A stretch of 64,000 bases of DNA from Coriaria nepalensis (Eukaryota > Streptophyta > Magnoliopsida > Cucurbitales > Coriariaceae), in assembly GCA_027186245.1 (NCBI GenBank), contig CP114481.1, positions 34,627,501 through 34,691,500 of the forward strand, written 5' to 3'. The stretch's first letter is position 1, and each line of letters begins with the position of its first letter. Made by a program: the position numbers and the translations under genes. The notes beneath the pieces are model-generated. The model did no database searches, was not told the origin of the DNA, and worked only from the letters and a program-made list of their open reading frames with translations. Shown here one piece after another: positions 25,901-40,700 of the stretch.

Positions 25901-26178
25901 CACTACAAACACAAGTTTTGTGCATAACTTGCAAGTGATCAATGCAAGGAAAGTGTGCATACGTTTAACCTTAAAATCATTTCAATGAGTCATTTCAAGT
26001 CAATAACTTATTTCAAAGCAAGTCGAACGAATTCTATTTTTGCACTACAAACAGAAGTTTTTTGCATAACTTCCAAATGATCAATGCAAGGAAAGTCTGC
26101 ATTCGTTTAACCTTTAAATCATTTCAATGAGTCATTTCAAGTCGATAACTTATTTCAAAGCAAGTCGAACGAATTCAA
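22940..26178 (+). repeat. 3,238-bp higher-order block, copy 2
   Basis: Immediate tandem copy of 19,702-22,939. The copies part at the right end, where this one enters an ACAAACACAAG tail and copy 1 had ACAAACAGAAG. The AAAATCGTTT series appears a third time at 26,825, a distance of 1,676 bp (12 units minus the same 28 bp). Confidence 0.9.
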
Positions 26179-29100
26179 TTTTTGCACTACAAACACAAGT
26201 TTTGTGCATAACTTGCAAATGATCAATGCAAGGAAAGTGTGCATTCGTTTAACCTTAAAATCATTTCGATTTGTCATTTCAAGTCAATATCTTATTTCAG
26301 AGTAATTCGAACAAGCACTATTTTTGCACTACAAATGCAAGTTTTGTGCATAACTTGCACATGATCAATGCAAGGAAACTGTGCATTCGTTTAACCTTAA
26401 AATCATTTCAATGTGTCATTTCAAGTCAATAACTTATTTCAAAGCAAGTGGAACGAATTCTATTTTTGCACTACAAACACAAGTTTTGTGCATAACTTGC
26501 AAGTGATCAATGCAAGGAAAGTGTGCATTCGTTTAACTTTAAAATCATTTCAATGAGTCATTTCAAGTCAATAACTTATTTCAAAGCAAGTCGAACGAAT
26601 TCTAATTTTGCACTACAAACAGAAGTTTTTTGCATAACTTCCAAATGATCAATGCAAGGAAAGTCTGCATTCGTTTAACCTTTAAATCATTTCAATGAGT
26701 CATTTCAAGTCAATATCTTATTTCAAAGCAAGTCGAACGAATTCAATTTTTGCACTACAAACACAAGTTTTGTGCATAACTTGCAAATGATCAATGCAAG
26801 GAAAGTGTGCATTCGTTTAACCTTAAAATCGTTTCAATGAGTCATTTCAAGTCAATATCTTATTTCAAAGTAATTCGAACGACCACTATTTTTGCACTAC
26901 AAATGCAAGTTTTCTGCATAACTTGCACATGATCAATGCAAGGAAACTGTGCATTCGTTTAACCTTAAAATCATTTCGACGAGTCATTTAGAGTCAATAT
27001 CTTATTTCAGAGTAATTCGAACGAGCACTATTTTTGCACTACAAATGCAAGTTTTGTGCATAACTTGCACATGATCAATGCAAGGAAACTGTGCATTCGT
27101 TTAACCTTAAAATCATTTCAATGTGTCATTTCAAGTCAACAACTTATTTCAAAGCAAGTCGAATGAATTCTATTTTTGCACTACAAACACAAGTTTTGTG
27201 CATAACTTGCAAGTGATCAATGCAAGGAAAGTGTGCATTCGTTTAACCTTAAAATCATTTCAATGAGTCATTTCAAGTCAATATCTTATTTCAAAGTAAT
27301 TCGAACGACCACTATTTTTGCACTACAAACACAAGTTTTGTGCATAACTTGCAAATGATCAATGCAAGGAAAGTGTGCATTCGTTTAACCTTAAAATCAT
27401 TTCGACGAGTCATTTAGAGTCAATATCTTATTTCAGAGTAATTCGAACGAGCACTATTTTTGCACTACAAATGCAAGTTTTGTGCATAACTTGCACATGA
27501 TCAATGCAAGGAAACTGTGCATTCGTTTAACCTTAAAATCATTTCAATGTGTCATTTCAAGTCAACAACTTATTTCAAAGCAAGTCGAACGAATTCTATT
27601 TTTGCACTACAAACACAAGTTTTGTGCATAACTTGCAAGTGATCAATGCAAGGAAAGTGTGCATTCGTTTAACCTTAAAATCATTTCAATGAGTCATTTC
27701 AAGTCAATAACTTATTTCAAAGCAAGTCGAACGAATTCCATTTTTGCACTACAAACACAGGTTTTGTGCATAACTTGCAAGTGATCAACGCAAGGAAAGT
27801 GTGCATTCGTTTAACCTTAAAATCATTTCAATGAGTCATTTGAAGTCAATAACTTATTTCAAAGCAACTCGAACGAATTCTATTTTTGCACTACAAACAC
27901 AAGTTTTCTGCATAACTTGCAAATGATCAATGCAAGGAAAGTGTGCATTCGTTGAACCTTAAAATCATTTCATTGAGTCATTTCAAGTCAATATCTTATT
28001 TCAAAGCAAGTCGAACGAATTCAATTTTTGCACTACAAACACAAGTTTTGTGCATAACTTGCAAATGATCAATGCAAGGAAAGTGTGCATTCGTTTAACC
28101 TTAAAATCATTTCAATGAGTCATTTCAAGTCAATATCTTATTTCAAAGTAATTCGAACGACCACTATTTTTGCACTACAAATGCAAGTTTTCTGCATAAC
28201 TTGCACATGATCAATGCAAGGAAACTGTGCATTCGTTTAACCTTATAATCATTTCAATGGGTCATTTCAAGTCAATAACTTATTTCAAAGCAAGTCGAAC
28301 GAATTCTATTTTTGCACTACAAACACAAGTTTTGTGCATAACTTGCAAGTGATCAATGCAAGGAAAGTGTGCATTCGTTTAACCTTAAAATCATTTCAAT
28401 GAGTCATTTCAAGTCAATAACTTATTTCAAAGCAAGTCGAACGAATTCTATTTTTGCACTACAAACAGAAGTTTTTTGCATAACTTGCAAATGATCAATG
28501 CAAGGAAAGTGTGCATTCGTTTAACCTTTAAATCATTTCAATGAGTCATTTCAAGTCAATAACTTATTTCAAAGCAAGTCGAACGAATTCAATTTTTGCA
28601 CTACAAACACAAGTTTTGTGCATAACTTGCAAATGATCAACGCAAGGAAAGTGTGCATTCGTTTAACCTTAAAATCATTTCAAAGAGACATTTCAAGTCA
28701 ATATCTTATTTCAAAGTAATTCGAACGAGCACTATTTTTGCACTACAAATGCAAGTTTTCGGCATAACTTGCAAATGATCAATGCAAGGAAAGTGTGCAT
28801 TCGTTTTACCTTTAAATCATTTCAATGAGTCATTTCAAGTCAATAACTTATTTCAAAGCAAGTCAAACGAATTCTATTTTTGCACTACAAACACAAGTTT
28901 TGTGCATAACTTGCAAGTGATCAATGCAAGGAAAGTGTGCATTCGTTTAACCTTAAAATCATTTCAATGAGTCATTTCAAGTCAATAACTTATTTCAAAG
29001 CAAGTCGAACGAATTCTATTTTTGCACTACAAATAGAAGTTTTTTGCATAACTTCCAAATGATCAATGCAAGGAAAGTCTGCATTCGTTTAACCTTTAAA

Positions 29101-30539
29101 TCATTTCAATGAGTCATTTCAAGTCAATAACTTATTTCAAAGCAAGTCGAACGAATTCAATTTTTCCACTACAAACACAAGTTTTGTGAATAACTTGCAA
29201 ATGATCAATGCAAGGATAGTGTGCATTCGTTTAACCTTAAAATCATTTCAATGAGTCATTTCAAGTCAATATCTTATTTCAAAGTAATTCGAACGACCAC
29301 TATTTTTGAACTACAAATGCAAGTTTTCTGCATAACTTGCACATGATCAATGCAAGGAAACTGTGCATTCGTTTAACCTTAAAATCATTTCAATGTGTCA
29401 TTTCAAGTCAATAACTTATTTCAAAGCAAGTCGAACGAATTCTATTTTTGCACTACAAACACAAGTTTTGTGCATAACTTGCAAGTGATCAATGCAAGGA
29501 AAGTGTGCATTCGTTTAACCTTAAAATCATTTAAATGAGTCATTTCAAGTCAATAACTTATTTCAAAGCAAGTCGAACGAATTCTATTTTTGCACTACAA
29601 ACACAAGTTTTGTGCATAACTTGCAAATGATCAATGCAAGGAAAGTGTGCATTAGTTTAACCTTAAAATCATTTCAATGAGTCATTTCAAGTCAATATCT
29701 TATTTGAAAGTAATTTGAACGAGCCCTATTTTTGCACTACAAATGCAAGTTTTCTGCATAACTTGCAAATGGTCAATGCAAGGAAAGTGTGCATTCGTTT
29801 AACCTTAAAATAATTTCAATGAGTCATTTCAAGTCAATAACTTATTTCAAAGCAAGTCGAACGAATTCTATTTTTGCACTACAAACACAAGTTTTGTGCA
29901 TAACTTGCAAGTGATCAATGCAAGGAAAGTGTGCATTCGTTTAACCTTAAAATCATTTGAATGGGTCATTTGAAGTCAATAACTTATTTCAAAGCAAGTC
30001 GAACGAATTCTATTTTTGCACTACAAACACAAGTTTTCTGCATAACTTGCAAATGATCAATGCAGGGAAAGTGTGCATTCGTTGAACCTTAAAATCATTT
30101 CATTGAGTCATTTCAAGTCAATATCTTATTTCAAAGAAATTTGAACGAGCACTATTTTTGCACTACAAATGCAAGTTTTGTGCATAACTTGCAAGTAATC
30201 AATGCAAGGAAAGTGTGCATTCGTTTAACCTTAAAATCATTTCAATGAGTCATTTCAAGTCAATATCTTATTTCAAAGTAATTCGAACGAGCACTATTTT
30301 TGCACTACAAATGCAAGTTTTCGGCATAACTTGCAAATGATCAATGCAAGGAAAGTGTGCATTCGTTTTACCTTTAAATCATTTCAATGAGTCATTTCAA
30401 GTCAATAACTTATTTCAAAGCAAGTCGAACGAATTCAATTTTTGCACTACAAACACAAGTTTTGTGCATAACTTGCAAATGATCAATGCAAGGAAAGTGT
30501 GCATTCGTTTAACCTTAAAATCATTTCAATGAGTCATTT
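26179..30539 (+). repeat. B monomers with short local duplications
   Basis: About 31 B monomers. A 3-unit local repeat is visible: CATTTAGAGTC lies at 26,985 and 27,411, and AAGTCAACAACTT at about 27,136 and 27,562, both 426 bp apart. GTGCATTAGTTTAACC followed by ATTTGAAAGTAATTTGAACGAG first appears near 29,650 and recurs near 36,330, 48,120, 57,070, 59,910, 62,750 and 63,740. No gene is present. Confidence 0.75.
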
Positions 30540-32530
30540 AAAGTCAATATCTTATTTCAAAGTAATTCGAACGACCACTATTTTTGCACTACAAATGCAA
30601 GTTTTCTGCATAACTTGCACATGATCAATGCAAGGAAACTGTGCATTCGTTTAACCTTAAAATCAATTCGACGAGTCATTTCAAGTCAATATCTTATTTC
30701 AAAGTAATTCGAACGAGCACTATTTTTGCACTACAAATGCAAGTTTTGTGCATAACTTGCACATGATCAATGCAAGGAAACTGTGCATTCGTTTAACCTT
30801 AAAATCATTTCAATGTGTCATTTCAAGTCAATAACTTATTTCAAAGCAAGTCGAACGAATTCTATTTTTTCACTACAAACAGAAGTTTTGTGCGTAACTT
30901 GCAAATGATCAATGCAAGGAAAGTGTGCATTCGTTTAACCTTAAAATCATTTCAATGAGTCATTTCAAGTCAATATCTTATTTCAAAGTAATTCGAACGA
31001 GCACTATTTTTGCACTACAAATGCAAGTTTTCGGCATAACCTGCAAATGATCAATGCAAGGAAAGTGTGCATTCGTTTTACCTTTAAATCATTTCAATGA
31101 GTCATTTCAAGTCAATAACTTATTTCAAAGCAAGTCGAACGAATTCAATTTTTGCACTACAAACACAAGTTTTGTGCATAACTTGCAAATGATCAATGCA
31201 AGGAAAGTGTGCATTCGTTTAACCTTAAAATCATTTCGACGAGTCATTTCAAGTCAATATCTTATTTCAAAGTAATTCGAACAAGCACTATTTTTGCACT
31301 ACAAATGCAAGTTTTCGGCATAACTTGCAAATGATCAATGCAAGGAAAGTGTGCATTCGTTTTACCTTTAAATCATTTCAATGAGTCATTTCAAGTCAAT
31401 AACTTATTTCAAAGCAAGTCAAACGAATTCTATTTTTGCACTACAAACACAAGTTTTGTGCATAACTTGCAAATGATCAATGCAAGGAAAGTGTGCATTC
31501 ATTTAACCTTAAAATCATTTCAATGAGTCATTTCAAGTCAATAACTTATTTCAAAGCAAGTCAAACGAATTCTATTTTTGCACTACAAACACAAGTTTTG
31601 TGCATAACTTGCAAGTGATCAATGCAAGGAAAGTGTGCATTCGTTTAACCTTAAAATCATTTCAATGAGTCATTTCAAGTCAATAACTTATTTCAAAGCA
31701 AGTCGAACGAATTCTATTTTTGCACTACAAACAGAAGTTTTTTGCATAACTTCCAAATGATCAATGCAAGGAAAGTCTGCATTCGTTTAACCTTTAAATC
31801 ATTTCAATGAGTCATTTCAAGTCAATATCTTATTTCAAAGCAAGTCGAACGAATTCAATTTTTGCACTACAAACACAAGTTTTGTGCATAACTTGCAAAT
31901 GATCAATGCACGGAAAGTGTGCAATCATTTAACCTTAAAATCATTTCAATGAGTCATTTCAAGTCAATATCTTATTTCAGAGTAATTCGAACGAGCACTA
32001 TTTTTGCACTACAAATGCAAGTTTTGTGCATAACTTGCACATGATCAATGCAAGGAAACTGTGCATTCGTTTAACCTTAAAATCATTTCAATGTGTCATT
32101 TCAAGTCAATAACTTATTTCAAAGCAAGTCGAACGAATTCTATTTTGTGCACTACAAACACAAGTTTTGTGCATAACTTGCAAGTGATCAATGCAAGGAA
32201 AGTGTGCATTCGTTTAACCTTAAAATCATTTCAATGACTCATTTCAAGTCAATAACTTATTTCAAAGCAAGTGAAAACGAATTCTATTTTTGCACTACAA
32301 ACAGAAGTTTTTTGCATAACTTCCAAATGATCAATGCAAGGAAAGTCTGCATTCGTTTAACCTTTAAATCATTTCAATGAGTCATTTCAAGTCAATATCC
32401 TATTTCAAAGCAAGTCGAACGAATTCAATTTTTGCACTACAAACACAAGTTTTGTGCATAACTTGCAAATGATCAATGCAAGGAAAGTGTGCATTCGTTT
32501 AACCTTAAAATCATTTTCAATGAGTCATTT
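30540..32530 (+). repeat. 14-monomer block (about 1,990 bp), copy 1
   Basis: The 14-unit order repeats three times. The mark TCGGCATAACCTGC lies near 31,031, 33,022 and 35,012, at distances of 1,991 and 1,990 bp. The extra bases over 14 x 142 (1,988) are single insertions, for example TTTTGTGCAC near 32,146, GTGAAAACG near 32,271 and CATTTTCAATG near 32,512. Confidence 0.85.
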
Positions 32531-34520
32531 CAAGTCAATATCTTATTTCAAAGTAATTCGAACGACCACTATTTTTGCACTACAAATGCAAGTTTTCTGC
32601 ATAACTTGCACATGATCAACGCAAGGAAACTGTGCATTCGTTTAACCTTAAAATCATTTCGACGAGTCATTTCAAGTCAATATCTTATTTAAAAGTAACT
32701 CGAACGAGCACTATTTTTGCACTACAAATGCAAGTTTTGTGCATAACTTGCACATGATCAATGCAAGGAAACTGTGCATTCCTTTAACCTTAAAATCATT
32801 TCAATGTGTCATTTCAAGTCAATAACTTATTTCAAAGCAAGTCGAACGAATTCTATTTTTTCACTACAAACAGAAGTTTTGTGCATAACTTGCAAATGAT
32901 CAATGCAAGGAAAGTGTGCATTCGTTTAACCTTAAAATCATTTCAATGAGTCATTTCAAGTCAATATCTTATTTCAAAGTAATTCGAACGAGCACTATTT
33001 TTGCACTACAAATGCAAGTTTTCGGCATAACCTGCAAATGATCAATGCAAGGAAAGTGTGCATTCGTTTTACCTTTAAATCATTTCAATGAGTCATTTCA
33101 AGTCAATAACTTATTTCAAAGCAAGTCGAACGAATTCAATTTTTGCACTACAAACTCAAGTTTTGTGCATAACTTGCAAATGATCAATGCAAGGAAAGTG
33201 TGCATTCGTTTAACCTTAAAATCATTTCGACGAGTCATTTCAAGTCAATATCTTATTTCAAAGTAATTCGAACGAGCACTATTTTTGCACTACAAATGCA
33301 AGTTTTCGGCATAACTTGCAAATGATCAATGCAAGGAAAGTGTGCATTCGTTTTACCTTTAAATCATTTCAATGAGTCATTTCAAGTCAATAACTTATTT
33401 CAAAGCAAGTCAAACGAATTCTATTTTTGCACTACAAACACAAGTTTTCTGCATAACTTGCAAATGATCAATGCAAGGAAAGTGTGCATTCGTTTTACCT
33501 TTAAATCATTTCAATGAGTCATTTCAAGTCAATAACTTATTTCAAAGCAAGTCAAACGAATTCTATTTTTGCACTACAAACGCAAGTTTTGTGCATAACT
33601 TGCAAGTGATCAATGCAAGGAAAGTGTGCATTCGTTTAACCTTAAAATCATTTCAATGAGTCATTTCAAGTCAATAACTTATTTCAAAGCAAGTCGAACG
33701 AATTCTATTTTTGCACTACAAACAGAAGTTTTTTGCATAACTTCCAAATGATCAATGCAAGGAAAGTCTGCATTCGTTTAACCTTTAAATCATTTCAATG
33801 AGTCATTTCAAGTCAATATCTTATTTCAAAGCAAGTCGAACGAATTCAATTTTTGCACTACAAACACAAGTTTTGTGCATAACTTGCAAATGATCAATGC
33901 ACGGAAAGTGTGCATTCGTTTAACCTTAAAATCATTTCAATGAGTCATTTCAAGTCAATATCTTATTTCAGAGTAATTCGAACGAGCACTATTTTTGCAC
34001 TACAAATGCAAGTTTTGTGCATAACTTGCACATGATCAATGCAAGGAAACTGTGCATTCCTTTAACCTTAAAATCATTTCAATGTGTCATTTCAAGTCAA
34101 TAACTTATTTCAAAGCAAGTCGAACGAATTCTATTTTTTGCACTACAAACACAAGTTTTGTGCGTAACTTGCAAGTGATCAATGCAAGGAAAGTGTGCAT
34201 TCGTTTAACCTTAAAATCATTTCAATGAGTCATTTCAAGTCAATAACTTATTTCAAAGCAAGTCGAACGAATTCTATTTTTGCACTACAAACAGAAGTTT
34301 TTTGCATAACTTCCAAATGATCAATGCAAGGAAAGTCTGCATTCGTTTAACCTTTAAATCATTTCAATGAGTCATTTCAAGTCAATATCTTATTTCAAAG
34401 CAAGTCGAACGAATTCAATTTTTGCACTACAAACACAAGTTTTGTGCATAACTTGCAAATGATCAATGCAAGGAAAGTGTGCATTCGTTTAACCTTAAAA
34501 TCATTTCAATGAGTCATTTC
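32531..34520 (+). repeat. 14-monomer block, copy 2
   Basis: Second copy, about 1,990 bp after the first. It differs by single bases, for example ACAAACTCAAG near 33,154, and by TTTTCTGC with CGTTTTACCTTT near 33,446-33,500 where the third copy has TTTTGTGC with CGTTTAACCTT. Confidence 0.85.
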
Positions 34521-35800
34521 AAGTCAATATCTTATTTCAAAGTAATTCGAACGACCACTATTTTTGCACTACAAATACAAGTTTTCTGCATTAACTTGCA
34601 CATGATCAACGCAAGGAAACTGTGCATTCGTTTAACCTTAAAATCATTTCGGCGAGTCATTTCAAGTCAATATCTTATTTCAAAGTAATTCGAACGAGCA
34701 CTATTTTTGCACTACAAATGCAAGTTTTGTGCATAACTTGCACATGATCAATGCAAGGAAACTGTGCATTCCTTTAACCTTAAAATCATTTCAATGTGTC
34801 ATTTCAAGTCAATAACTTATTTCAAAGCAAGTCGAACGAATTCTATTTTTTCACTACAAACAGAAGTTTTGTGCATAACTTGCAAATGATCAATGCAAGG
34901 AAAGTGTGCATTCGTTTAACCTTAAAATCATTTCAATGAGTCATTTCAAGTCAATATCTTATTTCAAAGTAATTCGAACGAGCACTATTTTTGCACTACA
35001 AATGCAAGTTTTCGGCATAACCTGCAAATGATCAATGCAAGGAAAGTGTGCATTCGTTTTACCTTTAAATCATTTCAATGAGTCATTTCAAGTCAATAAC
35101 TTATTTCAAAGCAAGTCGAACGAATTCTATTTTTGCACTACAAACACAAGTTTTGTGCATAACTTGCAAATGAATAATGCAAGGAAAGTGTGCATTCGTT
35201 TAACCTTAAAATCATTTCGACGAGTCATTTCAAGTCAATATCTTATTTCAAAATAATTCGAACGAGCACTATTTTTGCACTACAAATGCAAGTTTTCGGC
35301 ATAACTTGCAAATGATCAATGCAAGGAAAGTGTGCATTCGTTTTACCTTTAAATCATTTCAATGAGTCATTTCAAGTCAATAACTTATTTCAAAGCAAGT
35401 CAAACGAATTCTATTTTTGCACTACAAACACAAGTTTTGTGCATAACTTGCAAATGATCAATGCAAGGAAAGTGTGCATTCGTTTAACCTTAAAATCATT
35501 TCAATGAGTCATTTCAAGTCAATAACTTATTTCGAAGCAAGTCCAACGAATTCTATTTTTGCACTACAAACACAAGTTTTGTGCATAACTTGCAAGTGAT
35601 CAATGCAAGGAAAGTGTGCATTCGTTTAACCTTAAAATCATTTCAATGAGTCATTTCAAGTCAATAACTTATTTCAAAGCAAGTCGAACGAATTCTATTT
35701 TTGCACTACAAACAGAAGTTTTTTGCATAACTTCCAAATGATCAATGCAAGGAAAGTCTGCATTCGTTTAACCTATAAATCATTTCAATGAGTCATTTCA
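34521..35800 (+). repeat. 14-monomer block, copy 3 (partial)
   Basis: Third, partial copy. It matches up to about 35,800, then parts where this copy has CAATAACTTATTTC and copy 2 has CAATATCTTATTTC. It lies inside the 8.9-kb duplicated segment, so a further copy sits at 46,312-47,591. Confidence 0.83.
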
Positions 35801-37739
35801 AGTCAATAACTTATTTCAAAGCAAGTCGAACGAATTCAATTTTTCCACTACAAACACAAGTTTTGTGAATAACTTGCAAATGATCAATGCAAGGATACTG
35901 TGCATTCGTTTAACCTTAAAATCATTTCAATGAGTCATTTCAAGTCAATATCTTATTTCAGAGTAATTCGAACGACCACTATTTTTGCACTACAAATGCA
36001 AGTTTTCTGCATAACTTGCACATGATCAATGCAAGGAAACTGTGCATTCGTTTAACCTTAAAATGATTTCAATGTGTCATTTCAAGTCAATAACTTATTT
36101 CAAAGCAAGTCGAACGAATTCTATTTTTGCACTACAAACACAAGTTTTGTGCATAACTTGCAAGTGATCAATGCAAGGAAAGTGTGCATTCGTTTAACCT
36201 TAAAATCATTTCAATGAGTCATTTCAAGTCAATAACTTATTTCAAAGCAAGTCGAACGAATTCAATTTTTGCACTACAAACACAAGTTTTGTGCATAACT
36301 TGCAAATGATCAATGCAAGGAAAGTGTGCATTAGTTTAACCTTAAAATCATTTCAATGAGTCATTTCAAGTCAATATCTTATTTGAAAGTAATTTGAACG
36401 AGCCCTATTTTTGCACTACAAATGCAAGTTTTCTGCATAACTTGCAAATGATCAATGCAAGGAAAGTGTGCATTCGTTTAACCTTAAAATAATTTCAATG
36501 AGTCATTTCAAGTCAATAACTTATTTCAAAGCAAGTCGAACGAATTCTATTTTTGCACTACAAACACAAGTTTTGTGCATAACTTGCAAATGATCAATGC
36601 AAGGAAAGTGTGCATTCGTTTAACCTTAAAATCATTTCGACGAGTCATTTCAAGTCAATATCTTATTTCAAAGTAATTCGAACGAGCGCTATTTTTGCAC
36701 TACAAACACAAGCTTTCTGCATAACTTGCAAATGATCAATGCAAGGAAAGTGTGCATTCGTTGAACCTTAAAATCATTTCATTGAGTCATTTCAAGTCAA
36801 TATCTTATTTCAAAGAAATTTGAACGAGCACTATTTTTGCACTACAAAAGCAAGTTTTGTGCATAACTTGCAAGTAATCAATGCAAGGAAAGTGTGCATT
36901 CGTTTAACCTTAAAATCATTTCATTGAGTCATTTCAAGTCAATATCTTATTTCAAAGTAATTCGAACGAGCACTATTTTTGCACTACAAATGCAAGTTTT
37001 CGGCATAACTTGCAAATGATCAATGCAAGGAAAGTGTGCATTCGTTTTACCTTTAAATCATTTCAATGAGTCATTTCAAGTCAATAACTTTTTTCAAAGC
37101 AAGTCGAACGAATTCAATTTTTGCACTACAAACACAAGTTTTGTGCATAACTTGCAAATGATCAATGCAAGGAAAGTGTGCATTCGTTTAACCTTAAAAT
37201 CATTTCGACGAGTCATTTCAAGTCAATATCTTATTTCAAAGTAATTCGAACGAGCACTATTTTTGCACTACAAATGCAAGTTTTGTGCATAACTTGCACA
37301 TGATCAATGCAAGGAAACTGTGCATTCGTTTAACCTTAAAATCATTTCAATGTGTCATTTCAAGTCAATAACTTATTTCAAAGCAAGTCGAACGAATTCT
37401 ATTTTGTGCACTACAAACACAAGTTTTGTGCATAACTTGCAAGTGATCAATGCAAGGAAAGTGTGCATTTGTTTAACCTTAAAATCATTTCAATGAGTCA
37501 TTTCAAGTCAATATCTTATTTCAAAGTAATTCGAACGAGCACTATTTTTGCACTACAAATGCAAGTTTTCGGCATAACTTCCAAATGATCAATGCAAGGA
37601 AAGTGTGCATTCGTTTTACCTTTAAATCATTTCAATGAGTCATTTCAAGTCAATAACTTATTTCAAAGCAAGTCGAACGAATTCAATTTTTGCACTACAA
37701 ACACAAGTTTTGTGCATAACTTGCAAATGATCAATGCAC

Positions 37740-40700
37740 GGAAAGTGTGCATTCGTTTAACCTTAAAATCATTTCAATGAGTCATTTCAAGTCAATATCT
37801 TATTTCAGAGTAATTCGAACGAGCACTATTTTTGCACTACAAATGCAAGTTTTGTGCATAACTTGCACATGATCAATGCAAGGAAACTGTGCATTCGTTT
37901 AACCTTAAAATCATTTCAATGTGTCATTTCAAGTCAATAACTTATTTCAATGCAAGTCGAACGAATTCTATTTTGTGCACTACAAACACAAGTTTTGTGC
38001 ATAACTTGCAAGTGATCAATGCAAGGAAAGTGTGCATTCGTTTAACCTTAAAATCATTTCAATGAGTCATTTCAAGTCAATAACTTATTTCAAAGCAAGT
38101 CGAACGAATTCTATTTTTGCACTACAAACAGAAGTTTTTTGCATAACTTCCAAATGATCAATGCAAGGAAAGTCTGCATTCGTTTAACCTTTAAATCATT
38201 TCAATGAGTCATTTCAAGTCAATATCTTATTTCAAAGCAAGTCGAACGAATTCAATTTTTGCACTACAAACACAAGTTTTGTGCATAACTTGCAAATGAT
38301 CAATGCAAGGAAAGTGTGCATTCGTTTAACCTTAAAATCATTTCAATGAGTCATTTCAAGTCAATATCTTATTTCAAAGTAATTCGAACGAGCACTATTT
38401 TTGCACTACAAATGCAAGTTTTCGGCATAACTTCCAAATGATCAATGCAAGGAAAGTGTGCATTCGTTTTACCTTTAAATCATTTCAATGAGTCATTTCA
38501 AGTCAATAACTTATTTCAAAGCAAGTCGAACGAATTCAATTTTTGCACTACAAACACAAGTTTTGTGCATAACTTGCAAGTGATCAATGCAAGGAAAGTG
38601 TGCATTCGTTTAACCTTAAAATCATTTCAATGAGTCATTTCAAGTCAATAACTTATTTCAAAGCAAGTCGAACGAATTCTATTTTTGCACTACAAACAGA
38701 AGTTTTTTGCATAACTTCCAAATGATCAATGCAAGGAAAGTCTGCATTCGTTTAACCTTTAAATCATTTCAATGAGTCATTTCAAGTCAATATCTTATTT
38801 CAAAGCAAGTCGAACGAATTCAATTTTTGCACTACAAACACAAGTTTTGTGCATAACTTGCAAATGATCAATGCAAGGAAAGTGTGCATTCGTTTAACCT
38901 TAAAATCATTTCAATGAGTCATTTCAAGTCAATAACTTATTTCAAAGCAAGTCGAACGAATTCTATTTTTGCACTACAAACAGAAGTTTTTTGCATAACT
39001 TCCAAATGATCAATGCAAGGAAAGTCTGCATTCGTTTAACCTTTAAATCATTTCAATGAGTCATTTCAAGTCAATATCTTATTTCAAAGCAAGTCGAACG
39101 AATTCAATTTTTGCACTACAAACACAAGTTTTGTGCATAACTTGCAAATGATCAATGCAAGGAAAGTGTGCATTCGTTTAACCTTAAAATCATTTCAATG
39201 AGTCATTTCAAGTCAATATCTTATTTCAAAGTAATTCGAACGACCACTATTTTTGCACTACAAATGCAAGTTTTCTGCATAACTTGCACATGATCAATGC
39301 AAGGAAACTGTGCATTCGTTTAACCTTATAATCATTTCAATGTGTCATTTCAAGTCAATAACTTATTTCAAAGCAAGTCGAACGAATTCTATTTTTGCAC
39401 TACAAACACAAGTTTTGTGCATAACTTGCAAGTGATCAATGCAAGGAAAGTGTGCATTCGTTTAACCTTAAAATCATTTCAATGAGTCATTTCAAGTCAA
39501 TAACTTATTTCAAAGCAAGTCGAACGAATTCTATTTTTGCACTACAAACAGAAGTTTTTTGCATAACTTGCAAATGATCAATGCAAGGAAAGTGTGCATT
39601 CGTTTAACCTTTAAATCATTTCAATGAGTCATTTCAAGTCAATAACTTATTTCAAAGCAAGTCGAACGAATTCAATTTTTGCACTACAAACACAAGTTTT
39701 GTGCATAACTTGCAAATGATCAACGCAAGGAATGTGTGCATTCGTTTAACCTTAAAATCATTTCAAAGAGACATTTCAAGTCAATATCTTATTTCAAAGT
39801 AATTCGAACGAGCACTATTTTTGCACTACAAATGCAAGTTTTGTGCATAACTTGCACATGATCAATGCAAGGAAACTGTGCATTCGTTTAACCTTAAAAT
39901 CATTTCAATGTGTCATTTCAAGTCAATAACTTATTTCAAAGCAAGTCGAACGAATTCTATTTTTTCACTACAAACAGAAGTATTGTGCATAACTTGCAAA
40001 TGATCAATGCAAGGAAAGTGTGCATTCGTTTAACCTTAAAATCATTTCAATGAGTCATTTCAAGTCAATATCTTATTTCAAAGTAATTCGAACGAGCACT
40101 ATTTTTGCACTACAAATGCAAGTTTTCGGCATAACTTGCAAATGATCAATGCAAGGAAAGTGTGCATTCGTTTTACCTTTAAATCATTTCAATGAGTCAT
40201 TTCAAGTCAATAACTTATTTCAAAGCAAGTCGAACGAATTCAATTTTTGCACTACAAACACAAGTTTTGTGCATAACTTGCAAATGATCAATGCAAGGAA
40301 AGTGTGCATTCGTTTAACCTTAAAATCATTTCGACGAGTCATTTCAAGTCAATATCTTATTTCAAAGTAATTCGAACAAGCACTATTTTTGCACTACAAA
40401 TGCAAGTTTTCGGCATAACTTGCAAATGATCAATGCAAGGAAAGTGTGCATTCGTTTTACCTTAAAATCATTTCAATGAGTCATTTCAAGTCAATAACTT
40501 ATTTCAAAGCAAGTCGAACGAATTCTATTTTTGCACTACAAACAGAAGTTTTTTGCATAACTTCCAAATGATCAATGCAAGGAAAGTCTGCATTCGTTTA
40601 ACCTTTAAATCATTTCAATGAGTCATTTCAAGTCAATATCTTATTTCAAAGCAGGTCGAACGAATTCAATTTTTGCACTACAAACACAAGTTTTGTGCAT

